A stretch of DNA of 64,000 bases from Sipunculus nudus (Eukaryota > Annelida > Sipuncula > Golfingiida > Sipunculidae): contig CM049321.1 in the NCBI GenBank assembly GCA_026874595.1, positions 17,002,479 to 17,066,478 on the forward strand, read 5' to 3'. Below the pieces are notes generated by a model. That model searched no databases. It had not been told where the DNA came from and worked only from the letters and a program-made list of their open reading frames with translations. The translations under genes were made by a program, and so were the position numbers. Shown here piece after piece: positions 24,643 to 38,050 of the stretch (its first letter is position 1; the number at the start of each line of letters is the position of its first letter).

Positions 24643-27534
24643 TATGATTAACTTAATACCAGACACCCGACTGCAGATCCACTAATATGTGCAAGATATC
24701 CTACTTTTACTCTTACTGCGGTTACCTAAAACTGATAGGATTTAGTTTTACTTTTCATCTAATAATAAATTGTAAAAGATATTAATTTCATATGGACTTA
24801 TATGGCATTTCTCTACATGCTGTCATTTTCAGCGCAAGATATCAATCTTTCACAGGAACCTTAAAATGCTGTTATGGTTATGGTAGTTTGATATATTCCC
24901 ATCCGCCATAAAAATGATGGACGATCGTAACTGTAATCATGTTTTCATATCTTATTCTTTTTTATGTATAGTAATGCTAGCTAAAAGGATATTTTTATGT
25001 ATATCCAAGCATATGTTTCTTATGTAATGTGGTAGTGACGTGGATATAGCGAAGGCTAAAGTTCACGTCAGGTTCAGGGACCGACCCCTGTCCACGGTCT
25101 TAAAAGAGTATGACTCCAAGTTTAGACAGGTAACAACAAGAGAGATCTGGAATAAACACCTGCCTTGTGCATATTACGGCGACTGAACCGAGTCCTCACA
25201 ATGTAAACGAGAACCCCCCCCCCCCCCCCCCACCAGCTGGAACATGCCGGAAAGACACGGAGACTAGAGACATATTTTGCCTTCACAGCAGTTACAAATT
25301 AATTAAAAATATATGTCAGCATTTTCCGCTCTCACAGCTGCCTGTGTGATGTATTACATTTTGAATGCTTGTCTTAGAAACCAGCGGTTATTAATCTTTC
25401 TAAAGGCAAATCATCAGTTAGAAACTCTCTGTACAGTCTGATTCCTTTGTTGAGGAAAGGATATTTACTGATCTAGCTCCTTGCCATGCTCTGAAGGTAA
25501 TTTAATCATGTAATTCAAACTTAGACGGTCTCATTTGTTAAATGGTACCACTAATCATGTAACTTATATTTTATACATGTGTATGGAACACTGGTGATCG
25601 CTACAGAGTGCAAAAACTTTGAAAAAGACTCCACAAGGGAGGTATTTAATGAAAACCGAAAAATATAAATTGTGTATGAACTGTGTGAAACGGGCTTTTG
25701 AGTATTTTGGTTATTTCATTCAAATACATTGTCAAACCTGGGATTGAATGGGCGGTGGATATGATTATAAATTGTGATTGTTTTTCGGACGAAGCTAGAT
25801 CGATTGTGACCATTTCCCTGTGATTTTTTTTATATAAAACACAAATTTGTTTGATTCACTATACGTTTAATACACCATATGTGTCGTCTCAGGATTGCGT
25901 GCCGTTCAGGCATATAGGGGGGCAGTTCATTCCTGTTTGGATCATGGAATCCCCGTGCATTGAATGTGCAGAACACTGGATTTAGTGATACATGCGTTGT
26001 CTTTTGAAAATAAACATCAAAATTTGTTTTAAATATTGACATCTGTAGATATACATTTTAAAATTATGCCCAGACAATAAAAATTTTTTAAGACATGTAG
26101 TAAATATCATTAATATACTACAAGGACAGCGTGTAATTAGTCAATTCTTTCAACACGTGTATGATATGGAAATTTACGACATGTTGTTGACACCAATGTA
26201 TCTATCTTTTCGCGGGATGACAAGATTTCTAAATATATGTGAAAATCAATCTTCGGCATTGCATTTCTGGTGTCACGCTTTCACCAGCCAGCTGCTGGCT
26301 TGTAGCCTAAAATGTGTCAGCGTCTGTGTGTTTAAAAGATGGGCCTTGCTCTGTAAAGTTGCGCTGAAGGGGTAATGTCCTGGTATAATTAAAAAAACTA
26401 AACCAGATATGTATCGAGTGCGACGCAATAGCTACTACAATCCGACCAGGTATGTCTATACCTAGTGATTTGGGATTCCTTTTTTTCTGAATAATTACTT
26501 GATGTTTACTATTAAACTGCTCCCATAGTCGCAGGTGCATTGGGTAATATTACTGGTAATATATTATATTTTCACATGTCTTGATGGTAACAAAACATGC
26601 AACTACAATTGAATGCGTAAGCCCATCTGGAAGTTATCTGGAATTCCTGATCGAGCTATGCTTTCATTTTCCCCAAACGCAATCAGGCGCGGTCTTGAAA
26701 GCTGATCTTAGACTCTTAAATTCTGAAATTCTTGATATCCTGGTACTTTGTGTTTTTTCTCGAACTTCTGCAGACATCATTATAACTATTACCTTTAAAA
26801 AGGCATTTAAAAGTCCACTTTTATAAAGATTTGCACATAATAAGGTAAATGCCCTAGTATCATTGATTCTCTTGATTACAAAATATAATTAAAATATGTT
26901 CATGACTATTATTCCATGTTTGTTTTATGTATGGTATATGTGGATGTAAATGTATTAACTCATGTATTATATGTTTAATAAAAAAAAACAATTACTTTTT
27001 ATGTTAATAATGAAATAAATACTGCCGTATACTTATTTGTTTATCTTTATAATTTAAGGTCTGCTTTTTCGGTGTTTATTATATGTTAATTAGCCGACGT
27101 CAAGTGGTTTTTGTATATCTCAAAACTGGAAACACTTTATGTTATCATCCATTAAGATATTAATAAAAATGAAATAACCTTCCTTTTTGTTTATGTTCAC
27201 TATTACCAGATTATAACACAATTCACATTCTTCTTGTAACCTGAGAGAATTTTACGTATTTTGCTTTATAGAGGTCGATTAAAAATAAGCAACCTTCTTG
27301 TTTTTTAATTAGGTACTGTAGTCCCGCAGAATAATTTACTTCAGTAGAGCCGAATTGAATTCAAATGTATTCATATAAGATTGCTATTGAACTCTAGGAT
27401 ATTGATAAGCTGAAACATCCCATAATATTTAGTATGTTCCCAATTCTGATAAGCTTTAATACAATACCTATCATATACTAAAAATAGTTTTCAATGAAAA
27501 TGTTATACTTTAGACAAATTATGTAATATATAAA
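24643..27534. other. Gene-free stretch with a poly-C tract
   Basis: A run of 18 C lies at 25214-25231 and creates a Pro-rich 60-codon ORF that I reject. An 81-codon plus ORF at 26581-26826 is followed by AT-rich sequence with AATAAA at about 26970, but it has no domain or splice support. Nothing else is recognisable. Confidence 0.45.
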
Positions 27535-28573
27535 CTAGAATATCAGCAAAAGCTGACAAAAGCCCTCAGCCAAAAGAACAGTGTTTAGAGGTGGTAACAG
27601 TAACAAGTACTAAATATCTGTTCTCACATGGATGTATATCTGTACATGTCTCAGTAATAAATTTAAAATGGAGAGGTATGTACCATGATTCATCCACCAA
27701 ATGCTTCCTGAAAAATAAGCTTCTAAGTTTTATTCTATTATAAGCTCTGTGACCTTGAAAAGTAGGTCAAGGTCACCCATCTTCAAACATGAACAAGATT
27801 TTTGTCGATATACATCTTCACCAAAGAAATAAAATTCCTATTGTGAATCCTTTTAGAGATATCCCGCTCACAAGGCCAAAGTTGATAAATCCAAGGAAAA
27901 TTCAATAAAAAATCAGAAATTGCAGGTGGCGCCCCCAAACTTGTGCAGCAGTTACAGACCATCAGTCCCTATGATCATAGTAAGTATTGTGAAAATCCAT
28001 CCAATGGATCCTGAGAAATAAGCTTCTAAATGTTTTTTTCTATAATCAGCTCTAAAACGTAGAAAAATAGGTCAAGGTCACCCATCTTCGGACTTGACCG
28101 AGATTTTGTCAATATACATCTTCACCAAAAAAATAAAATTCTTACGGTGAATCCTTTTCGAGTTATCCCGCTCACAAGCCCAAAGTTGAAAAATCCGATA
28201 AAAATTCATTAAAAATCAGAAATTGTAGGTGGCGCCACCAAACTTGTATAGCAGGTACAGACTATCAGTCCCAATAATCATAGTAAGTTTTGTGAAAATC
28301 CACCAAATGGTTCCTGAGTAATAAGCATCTAAGTGTTTTTCTATAATCAGCTCTAAAATGTAGAAAAATAGGTCAAGGTCACCCATCTTCGAACTTGACC
28401 GAGATTTTGTCGATATACATCTTTACCGAGGAAATTAAATTCTGACGGTGAATCCTTTTCAAGATATCCCGCTCACAAGGTAAAAGTTAACGGACGCCGG
28501 ACGGACGGACGGACGGACGGACGGACAGCTTGGGTGACGACAATAGCCCATCAGCCTAAGGGCTTAGGGCTAA
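27535..28573. mobile_element. Dispersed repeat with a 303-bp tandem unit and (GGAC)n end
   Basis: A unit of about 303 bp is repeated nearly three times; the landmark AGGTCAAGGTCACCCATCTT recurs at 27764, 28069 and 28370. Other shared landmarks are GAGATTTTGTCGATATACATC, GATATCCCGCTCACAAGG and AGGTGGCGCCACC. The block ends in CGGACGCCGGACGGAC followed by (GGAC)n at 28499-28526 and then a hairpin, TAGCCC ... GGGCTA (28544-28572, with inner CCTAAG/CTTAGG). No ORF is present. Tandem units, a (GGAC)n tract and a terminal hairpin followed by AAAA suggest a non-autonomous element; a Helitron-type end is possible because CTAA follows the hairpin, but no 5' terminus was identified. This sequence style is common in molluscan genomes. 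Confidence 0.6.
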
Positions 28574-28926
28574 AAAACACAAATACACAAAATTCTGGAA
28601 ATGATTTTATTTGTAATTGACTAAATAAAGTTCAGTTCGATTTTATTTTTATGTTTTCGACCAAATGACATTGTAATTATGATAAATATGGCAATTTGTT
28701 ACAAAATGTGTTCAGCCAAGGTGTAGCTAATATATGAATAAAAAACAGATGTGATTGATAAATACGGAGTTAAACATAATATCTCTCTCATCCAGGAAAT
28801 AAATATATAAGAAATATTTAAGAGGAAAGGTGGGTGGGTAAATATGTGCAGATCTGGTGTAAAACGTGAAAATAATCTTCCGAAGCACATGCTGGGGTAT
28901 TAGAAAATAACAATGGGTTCGTTGAT
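28574..28926. other. Gene-free stretch
   Basis: AT-rich sequence with two overlapping minus ORFs of 63 and 67 codons in different frames; no support for either. Confidence 0.45.
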
Positions 28927-28973
28927 TCACAAGCCGGGTGGGAGTTTGATGTAATGTTTATGAAGGCACGTAC

Positions 28974-29166
28974 CTGTTAGCCCGGTAATGGATCCACCAC
29001 AAACTGCAGCGGTGCCTCCACAAAACATTGACTGATTCAATAAGTTTCCCCACGCGGATGACCGTCCTTCATCCCACGCGCTCACAACTGTTAGACTGGC
29101 GCAATTAAGTGTCAATATTGTGAAGGGTGGCTGCGGCCCAAAACCAACAGCGACCGAATCGTACAC
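28974..29166 (-). CDS. Exon-like ORF ending at a consensus splice donor
   Basis: A minus-strand ORF starts at the ATG at 29164-29166 and reads through GC-richer sequence to CTAACAG|GTACGT (intron start at 28973), a strong donor match. The 64-residue translation up to the donor has a hydrophobic stretch (residues about 15-29, FTILTLNCASLTVVS) and a Gly/Cys-rich end (CGGTAAVCGGSITGLTG). The frame stays open to 28927 if the donor is not used. I recognise no family, and the next exon downstream on this strand would have to lie beyond the repeat at 27.5-28.6 kb. Chance occurrence is possible. Confidence 0.22.
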
Positions 29167-30680
29167 TCAACTTATGACGGCGGCAAACGTTGTCTTCCTG
29201 TTATTGTAACTTTATTTTTCTCGTCCGCCTTAGGTGGTTGCGCCGTCTTATAATTTCTGTCAGACATCGTTTAAACTGCTACCCCAAACCTTTTTGCGGG
29301 TCGCCTGCATTTTGATCCCATCAACGTTTTGTCTAGCATATTAAATACTCCAGAGGACTTATTGCCACAGTCTAGACATCAATAAGGGTCAGTGGAGACC
29401 AGACACTTTCAGAAATTGGTGACCCAGTTTTCATGAATAAAACCTATCGCTTTTTCATACGCCAGCAATTTGCTAAAAAGGCCACTAATGGTTCTGCCAT
29501 AGTTCTAATATTGAATTCCAACATTAACACATCCATTTGTTATCCGGGTCCTTTGAAATCAATCAGCTCACAAAATGCCGTAAAACTGCGTTTTCATGAC
29601 TGTTTAGTCAGCGGAAATAATTCAAATAACTCAGATGCTTGGTTGATCTCGTGTCACAGGAGGAAAGAAATTAATTAATATTTCCGCTCCATGCACGCTG
29701 TGTAAGATACGTTGTACTTATCGTCTGCTGAGGAAACCGCAATTGGCGGGAACAACCGGGCTGGCGCGTCGAGATCTTCTCGTCTGAAACCAATCAAATA
29801 ATCTTATAAAAAAACAATGCACCTGTTTAGAAATGACGCAAATTATTCACAGAGACAAGCACAAAAAGACGTGCGTTTTTGCACAAAAAATAAGAGCCAA
29901 TAGACCGGTCCCTTCCTGTTTAATAGCCCAGTAAATGTATTTACCCAGAAACAGGCCAATAAAATGGAATGCCGTCAGTAGAAGAGGCAGAGTTTGACCG
30001 CTAGAGATAAAATTCCTTTCTCCTGCTAGAAATGGCTACTTCGTTGTGCTGAACGAGATTTGCTTCAGACTCTCGCTGAGTGTAAATGTATTACGAACAG
30101 AAGCGGCTGCGAAAAGGTCGTTTCGTCCGGCCTGGCATACGCTTCGTTACGAGTACGCAGCGAACCCCGACGATGACTGCAGATGTGCTGAACGAACACA
30201 GCACGGAATACAATTAATTTACCGCTACCCGGCAGCCGCTAGAATGAACCAAACTGCGGTCAAACGATTTATAGCACCACATGCGCAAAAGACGTTGGGA
30301 AATTGAACGTGAAAGCCAAACGTTATTCCCTCATGGCCGATACATCTTTCTCACTGGCCTGAAACATCATATAATACACTCAAAGCCGTCGACGCTTCCT
30401 TTCAATTAAATGTTATTCCAAATGATATACAGGCTATAAATCTGGAAGGATTTCATTGCATATGCTGAACTGAATGAATCGTTTCAACGGCAGACAAAAG
30501 AGAGTTGTCTTACAATTATAAATTTGGATTAAGATTTAAAAATAAATACATCATAAAATAAAGCATGCCATTAGGGAAGAAACGTCAACTACTGTGCGTG
30601 ATTTAACGGTGTATACCACCTAATACCTTAAGTAGGACATTAAACGTTTCACAGTTGTATCTGCCAAAACAGAAATTTGG
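29167..30680. other. CpG-richer stretch with CCAAT/TATA-like words, no gene assigned
   Basis: 29700-30310 is richer in GC and CpG than its surroundings. It contains CCAAT boxes (29790-29794, about 29955) and TATAAA (29805-29810), though spacing between the first CCAAT and the TATA is too short for a standard promoter. ORFs of 81 (29433) and 86 (30046, non-ATG start) codons have no recognisable domains. This could be a promoter region or an old GC-rich repeat. Confidence 0.3.
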
Positions 30681-30834
30681 GGATATTATGTTTTCAGCCG
30701 AACGCCGCCGCCGCATAGGTTTCTGGATAACTCCTCCATAACCACTAAACGGAATTCTACGAAACTCAGAATTATAACCGGGTCACATGTAAACTGCTGC
30801 GATCCCATTTTGGTTTGAGATCTAGCTTTCCTCT

Positions 30835-31330
30835 CTGCAGAGCGTCCATCTGTGCGTCTGTTTTCACACATAAACCCACATATCTCGGGACTAGTTTGAC
30901 CCATCGGGCTGAAATTTACAGGAATATGGCACCTGGATAGCTTTTTATCAAATACGAAAATGATGGCGTCACCCACATCAATATTTGCAAAGCGTCCATC
31001 TGTTCGTCTGCTTCGGGTTAAATTCACTCATATCTCTACAGTGCTTTGAATTATCTGCCTGATATTTTGCATGTGTATACATCTTGGATAGGTCTTCGTT
31101 GAGTTCGCAGGTGGCGCCACCTTTAACATGTTTACAATGCAAACTAAATTTCAGAACTGGTTTGCCTGAAATTTTTCCTGAGTATAGATCATACATAGCT
31201 CTACAGATTATACAAATGTGGTGGCCCAACCTACATCCACTCTTGCGTGTCGTCCATCTGTTCATCTGCCTAGGGCAAAAAGGTCATCCTGTACTATGCA
31301 AATTAATCGAGACATGGACAAATTAAATTT
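30835..31330. mobile_element. Degenerate dispersed repeat with GTCCATCTG units
   Basis: GCGTCCATCTGTGCGTCTG at 30841, GCGTCCATCTGTTCGTCTG at 30992 and CGTCCATCTGTTCATCTG near 31250 mark irregular repeats. The text between (CTCATATCTCTACAG ..., TGTATACATCTTGGATAGG, GCAGGTGGCGCCACC) has the style of a dispersed non-coding repeat seen widely in molluscan DNA. It shares the palindrome GGTGGCGCCACC (31110-31121) with the repeat at 28228-28239. The 80-113 codon ORFs over it lie on both strands and are rejected. Confidence 0.5.
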
Positions 31331-34300
31331 CACCTGGGCAAATAGCTAACCAAAGTCAAAACAAAAGAGTTTTAATGGTTTCAAAGCATTCCGTGAAATA
31401 CAGCTATGTAGATGAGCATGACCGTTCTAACGGACAGACAAACCAACACAACCAATCATACGAGTAAAACATAACCTCCTTGGTAGGGTAACTTACAACG
31501 TCGTAACACAAGCCTTAACGGGAAATGCACAGCAACGACCATCCATCTTATTGCTCAGTAAACAGATCAACATTAGGCTACGACTGATGAATGAATTCAA
31601 AAGAATACATGTGAACTCACAAACCATAGTGCAACATAATTAATATCCATGCTGACAAGTCATTTCTTGTGCAGCGTGAAGATTTGCTCTCGTCCAGGAG
31701 CACCGCGAGGGATGTTTGTATTCATGCGGTCAGAAATTCAACACACATGCAGGGGGATCTACCGATAAGCTGAGTAACAAAAAATGTTTTCTCGCACTTG
31801 GACTGTGTTTTTAAAGGTACACAAATCACAAATAACGACTATTTTTTTGTTTCTTTTTGCAGTTAAGTGACAAAAAATTGTGAAAAAGCACGAATATATT
31901 TGCATCCTTGTCGAGTCTAACAGCGTGGTTGTCATTATTACTGAGCATGGTACTGTGACATCTCGAAAGACTTCTTTATGTCAGAGGGCCAGGCTGGCGC
32001 TCGAGTTGTCATTGACCTTTGCCGACCACAGACTACACAGTCAAATGTGTAGACACTGTGCTAATTACTATGCCTTCGATTTCAGTCTGATCAAATGAGC
32101 ACAGAGTGACACCATATATAATAAAATCAATATGTTTTTTTTTTTAAATTTACAATTCAAATTTACATAATCCTCAAAAATGAAACAATTCACCTCTCAG
32201 TGTGACGCCTCAGAATGTTGGCCTAAGCGTTGCGAAAGCTTATTTGTCAAAGCGTTTTCAACGTACATGTCAAACACAACCTCGTGAACATTATACGTGA
32301 TCTAACACTTGGTACTCAGCACACGCCCCTATTATCGTCCAGGTTGATGAACCCAGCATCATTAATTTACGAAGTGAAATGTGCCGATTGAACCTTCCCA
32401 CGGATAGGTGTGATCAAGAGGCGTCTCAAGTGTCATTGAGCCACCGGTAGTAGTGCTCATTAATGATCATATGACCTATATTCAAATATCATATCACGAT
32501 TCAAAAGACCAATATGACGATACAGGACAGCATGAAGTGTTCTGAGGACCTCCCCCGGACAGCCGCTAACAGCATGCCCCGCACGATGACATACACCACT
32601 TAGAGGATCTTATTTCGGCATAGGACACGTAGACTGTACAGGTATCTTACAGGGCTGGATACATGTGGGGGTGGGGGTTGTTTTTTACATGGGGGTGCAA
32701 CGTCCTCCCTCTTGAAATCCTTGGACACGTTAAGTTGTTTCAATAAAGCTACATGTAAAAAAAGTTAAAGTTAAATTTATTCATTAATTACCTAATACTT
32801 TTAATCTATTATTTGAAGTTATCTTTTAATAAAACATATTTTCCAGCATGTTTGCCAATTTTAGGAAATCCTACATCCTAACGGGATTACCATTGCCGGT
32901 ATTTAGCAAATTGGACAAATTGGACAAATTGGAAGTAAAGATACAGCAGACAGAAAAAATCAGTAAATGTTCACAATTCAGAGGTGAACAGAGGACTTAG
33001 AAAATGAAAGGGGGGGGGGAGGATAAACACCCAGTTAAGTAAGTGTTCAGGGGATGATGTATTTTAGAAATAAAACGGTACATATCTGGCGCTTTTATCG
33101 GTATTAAGCTCGTGTTTTGTTTTATTTCATAGTTTTGGTTCGAAAGGGTGGTAGGGGCTTGGGGGTTGGCAGTGTGACAATTTGAATTGGGGGGGGGGAA
33201 TGGGGAGATGGGGAGATTAATATGTATCGTAAATTAGCCAACCTGCGGTACTTTTTTTTATTGATAAACCTTATTTTTATATACAGGTTGCTCTTTATAA
33301 TACAGATATAAGGGTTCTTTCGAAATTCTACTTTGCTTTCGAGACACTGAAAATGATGTAACAATTCCTTGATCAGAATATCTATTTCCGGATAAGCGAT
33401 TTCAAATAACCCAGGCTTCAGATAAACGGGGTTGACCCAAAATCGATTTCAGACAAGCGGGGGTCAAAAAGGGCAATTGAAATAGGGTAATCCGTAGTCT
33501 TTCGCAGGAAATTCGTTCAAAGCTTTTCATCACGGCTTCCAGACGACGCCTCTACTTTAAAGGTATGTTTAATATACATGACGTATAGCGTTTTCTCCTT
33601 AACACTACGTACACTATAATGATTTATGCCAATGTTTCGTTCCAGAGCCCTTTGGAAATAAACTTGCAGCGGGCGCGTTCTGTGTCCATAAACATAAACA
33701 GACTGCACACGCCATCAGTTAGCCATTCCGCGCAATTTCACAAATCAAGGTTTTCCATGTTTGAAACCGGTGTTTTTATTTCTAGTGTCTCTTCTCCTTT
33801 ATTCTATGGGAATTGTCGCGCATGCGCAACACCGGATAACAAGACACATTTGGAATGTCTTCTCGCACCCAGAACCATGTAAAGAACAGATGCTAAAAAC
33901 GTAAGCAAGTGGTTTAGTCCGACGGTATAAGCATGACCTTGTACTTATATACTGCAACTTTTGTTTTTGTACCTTCAAGCTGCATGCATTTGAGTATTGT
34001 TGGTTATTATATTTCTCCAGATAACATGGTGTAAACAATACCTTTACATGATATTTTCACCTTCTTGATATTGTCACTTTGTATTTGTTAACAACATTTT
34101 AATGGTAAAAGAAAAGCATTAACGTTTTTAGAGTGTTTTGTCGGCTCAATTGGCGATGGACTCGGTTTTATTTAATTTCTTTATGTTAATCTGGCTGTCT
34201 AGACAGACAAGAAATGAATAAAAAAACACAACCGATAATGTTGAACTGCTATGATAGGTGGGCTGTGATGAAAGAAATACGAAATTGTGAAGGTGGTTTT

Positions 34301-34920
34301 GATCAAATCTTGTGTCCTGACAGTTTTTGGTGTAATCAGTCTGGTTGCTATATATTTAATGAACTACCATTTATCAACTGATATGAAAAACATAGCAAAA
34401 TGGAAATGGGTCAACACGTAATGAAGTGCCAAAGAGATATACTATATCAATTCAAGGACCCAAGGGAATGTAAATTAAAACACTGCGTGGATGTTTCATT
34501 TGAATTTATAAAAAAAGCTTGATTAATAAACATGGTGCGGGCAACTTGTCTCTGAAATTTAAGACACCAGCAGGGGCTGATACAGGACTTTACGAGGAGG
34601 TGTTTGTTGGGGGGGGGGGGGGTGGTTGACACCTTGGCACAGATAAACTAGTGTGCCGGGAGGGGTTGTTGGCGTTCATAAGAACTATCGCATACACAAC
34701 TAGTATGAGACGCTGTTTTTGGTATTAAGCGTATATTATTCTATTTTCATTTTCTGGCCAAAAAGGTCTTTCGAAATCCGCTCAAGGATTAGAGTTGACC
34801 CTTTTGAATGTTTTTTTTTACGCAGCTAAAGTGTCTATTCTTTGAGAGGTTAATTATCCCTTGCTCATAACACGATTCGTTGGTTGAATCTAAATCTTTA
34901 AAGTCATCTGTTTAACTTAA
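31331..34920. other. Gene-free stretch with G tracts
   Basis: Poly-G runs lie at 33010-33019, 33189-33198 and 34609-34622. A 10-bp motif (AAATTGGACA) is tandemly repeated near 32907-32935. ORFs of 60-87 codons occur on both strands at 33517-34038 without domain character. Nothing else is supported. Confidence 0.45.
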
Positions 34921-34939
34921 TCCTTTAAACATTAGGTAG

Positions 34940-35048
34940 AGCGGTCCGGCCCGTCCCGGTCCGGTCCAGGAATATGCGGTCCGGTATTTTGTAAGCGGTC
35001 CGGTCCAGCTTAAAATTGTGAACCGGACCGGTCCCAGGGTTTCCAACA
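34940..35048. repeat. CGGTCCGG-rich motif cluster
   Basis: Four CGGTCCGG or CCGGACCGG words occur in about 110 bp (34942, 34965, 34977-34995, 35021) in AT-rich DNA. They include the palindrome GGACCGGTCC and two near-copies separated by TATTTTGTAAG. The block ends in CAGGGTTTCCAAC, which resembles a hAT-type terminus, but I found no opposite end. Overlapping ORFs on both strands derive from the repeat and are not credible genes. Confidence 0.5.
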
Positions 35049-38000
35049 GCAACAGTGTGTGCACTCGTGTGATACAGATGACGATAACCAGGCCAGATGG
35101 TGAATATTCTTGTAACATTGCAAATATTAAAAAAAATGAAACAAAGTTGCAACAACATATATGCAAATCAAGTATGGATGAACAAATATATTTTTTGTTT
35201 GTTAAACACTTTGACTGAAATGCAGATCATAGGACAAGCGTGACTGACCAGTCCCGGTTATCTTGAGCCTGCCGTGATGCATTCAGCAATAATGTTCAAC
35301 TACAATTTGTTGCAGCAATCACTAATGCTAATGAAACATGATGAAAAAAACGGCCCATGTTTTTAATGTTCGAAAATCACTTACATATATGTATGTCAAG
35401 ACACACACACATATATATTGGTAGCGTCGTGGTGATTTGGAGCTAATCAAAAATGAGACAGCGGAAACTGTTTAACGCAGAGAGTGTTTTGGATGGAAGA
35501 CTTGTATACATAGAAACAGTATATGTTTGAATCATTCATTTAGGGTTATCATCTGTACTAGCCATACAAACCTCGTGTAAGAGAATGAGCACCGCCGAAT
35601 TGATGCATTTTGTTTGTGAAACAGACAAATATCAATTTGAAAACATAGGTTTATTACACATGAGACTTTGATATCGCGAGAGATAAGCATGCACCCAAGA
35701 ACAAGAACACACAAACAATTGTCCAAAATGTTTTCGGTATGTATTAGAACTATCAAACCCAAAAATAACAGTACATTCTAATTTTGCAGACGTACATACT
35801 TAATTAAGCTCGTATTAAACAAAATGGACGGTTACCTCAGGCAACAAATATAAAAATAAAAAAAAGAAAGTCAAGGGAAAAAAAAGTGGCCATATTAAAA
35901 AGAATGTATGGCCTTTTGTTGTGACAGACAGATCGAACGCCATTACGGGTTTAATTGAACAATAGAAGATGATTGGTTAAAAGCAGTCCTAAACTCTGAT
36001 AACAGAGTTCAACGTGCCAGGCATAGGAAAAGAATGGAACAACAACAAAACAACTTCTTAAAAAAACTCAAATTTTTCAAATTGCGCACGAACTCTCATT
36101 AGGTTTAGGGTTGCATTTTCATTCAGCTGGGGCTACACCATCGGAAAAATTTACGGCTTTTAGCCACTGTTCGGAAGGACATTGATGGAACCAGACATGT
36201 ACCGGGTTATCAACCAGCCGAGCTGATATGACGGGAATATTTTTTTTAGCATTTTGCCTCAGCCATTGGGTATACGTTCATCCCAAGGGGCGGCTCTAGC
36301 AAGACTGATGACTTATCATAGAAAGAGGTCCTCCGGTCCCGAAATTGGAGTCCAGGCTGTAAAAATGGTCTAAAAATCTTTACAAAGATTGCGGCGATTG
36401 CAGAAAGGGAGGTCTGGACCCCAACGCTCCGCTTCAGCCGTTCGTGTATGTTTGTTTGTGTTTGTGTGAATGTTCACAACATAACTCAAGCAATAATGAA
36501 TGGGGTCTCATGAAATGGTCATGGAATTTTGGGAATGCGCAAATGAAGAGTTGGTCAGCTTTTAGTATGGATGCGGCACATGATCCGGGTTCAGGAACAT
36601 CTTAAAAATATTCACAAATGTAAAGTAACTGATGCACACAGAACCAGGGAATATGGGCCGAATAAGTGAAAGCACACACAGGGTGGAAAGCATCCAACAA
36701 TAGGAACCCAAGTTTTTATAAATTCCTACCCTTTAATAAATAATCAAATCTAAAACCAGAGCTTCATATCTCTCTCGTACTATTGGTTCTCTTATGTTGA
36801 ATTACATAGCTTCTTGAGCTATGGCAAGGAAAGGATATTTTCCTTTTATAGAAAGTTGTCAATTCCACTGGTGTATCATGGTGGAGGGACTAGAGACGCT
36901 ATCCCTAACAAACAATCTTACTTTAAGGGATTATATATTTCGTTAAAAAAATAATTCAAAACAATGACATGACCGATCTCTTCTAATTTGTAAAATCATA
37001 AATTATAACGTAACGTATGCAAACATAGTAAATAGAAAAATGGCTGCGGTTAACCACATATGATCAAATAATCTACACTGCACAGGTCTGTACATGGAAC
37101 TTTACGTAGAGAAGCTTCCTGTGTCCTGTTGTCACGCTCCCTCGAATGCCGATATTAACGGATGTTGTTGCCTAACATAGCCCCTGAGGTTAAATAAACA
37201 CTACGTGGGAATTTAAATGCAGCGGGCGACATATTCAATGAAATTCATGGATTCCCAGTGCCACCCAAATATCAGAGAAAAATATTAATGACTTTTTTTT
37301 CTCACCTCATTTCTACGTTGTTGTTAATATAGCAAATCTATAATTCCCACCATGGCAGCATTACGATTAAAATAACATTATACACCCTAGGGATATGTAG
37401 TCACAAAAAAGCGAACTCAACAATGGAGAGGGCCTGAGTACTAAGAAGAAAATGCTTTTAAAAATGCTTTTAAAATAGATACATGACACATTTACAAAAA
37501 CTTACAATAACTGCATGGTACGCATCATTTTCGATAGCCTTTAACCAATTATTTCATGCACATGACTGTTATTGCCTCGTGGTAGGATTGGCATCGTCCG
37601 TCAATGCATCAATAACATATTGATTGAAACCAAATAAATTCTCATTTATGTCAGAACTGTAGAAAAGGGTTATATATTTACTATACATCTGTGGGCTTAT
37701 TTACGTGATTTTATGTACAAGAAAGTAACATTTATACCTTATAATAAAAAATAGCCCAAATTTCCGATCTTATTTGAATCCAGTTGTTGAAACCGGATCG
37801 TTACCATCTGTCTGTAAATCTGTCTTCAGTCAAGGAAGGGCTATTGGCAATGAAGTCTGAAGGAGAGATACGAGAGCATAAGACAATCAGAGAAAAGACT
37901 TTAATAAACCGTCTGGATATATATGCGTCTCCTGAGTGTTGTTAGGGTGTTTGTGTCTGCATGTAAACTCTAGCTGAGTGGTTTCCCGATTTAGAGCAAT

Positions 38001-38050
38001 GTTACCGAACATCATAAAGACACACAAACGAGGGGACTTCGGGGTTTTCA
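35049..38050. other. Gene-free stretch
   Basis: AT-rich sequence, ORFs at most 76 codons, no recognisable repeat or RNA gene. A tandem phrase (AAAATGCTTTT twice) lies near 37450. Confidence 0.45.

Noticed and set aside
29785-29815. CCAAT plus TATAAA promoter
   Set aside because: The two elements are about 15 bp apart, too close for a standard promoter, and no credible gene follows.
30686-31326. 80-113 codon ORFs on both strands
   Set aside because: They lie over a dispersed non-coding repeat and overlap each other on opposite strands.
34912-35218. ORFs of 66-84 codons on both strands
   Set aside because: They overlap the CGGTCCGG repeat cluster in several frames at once.
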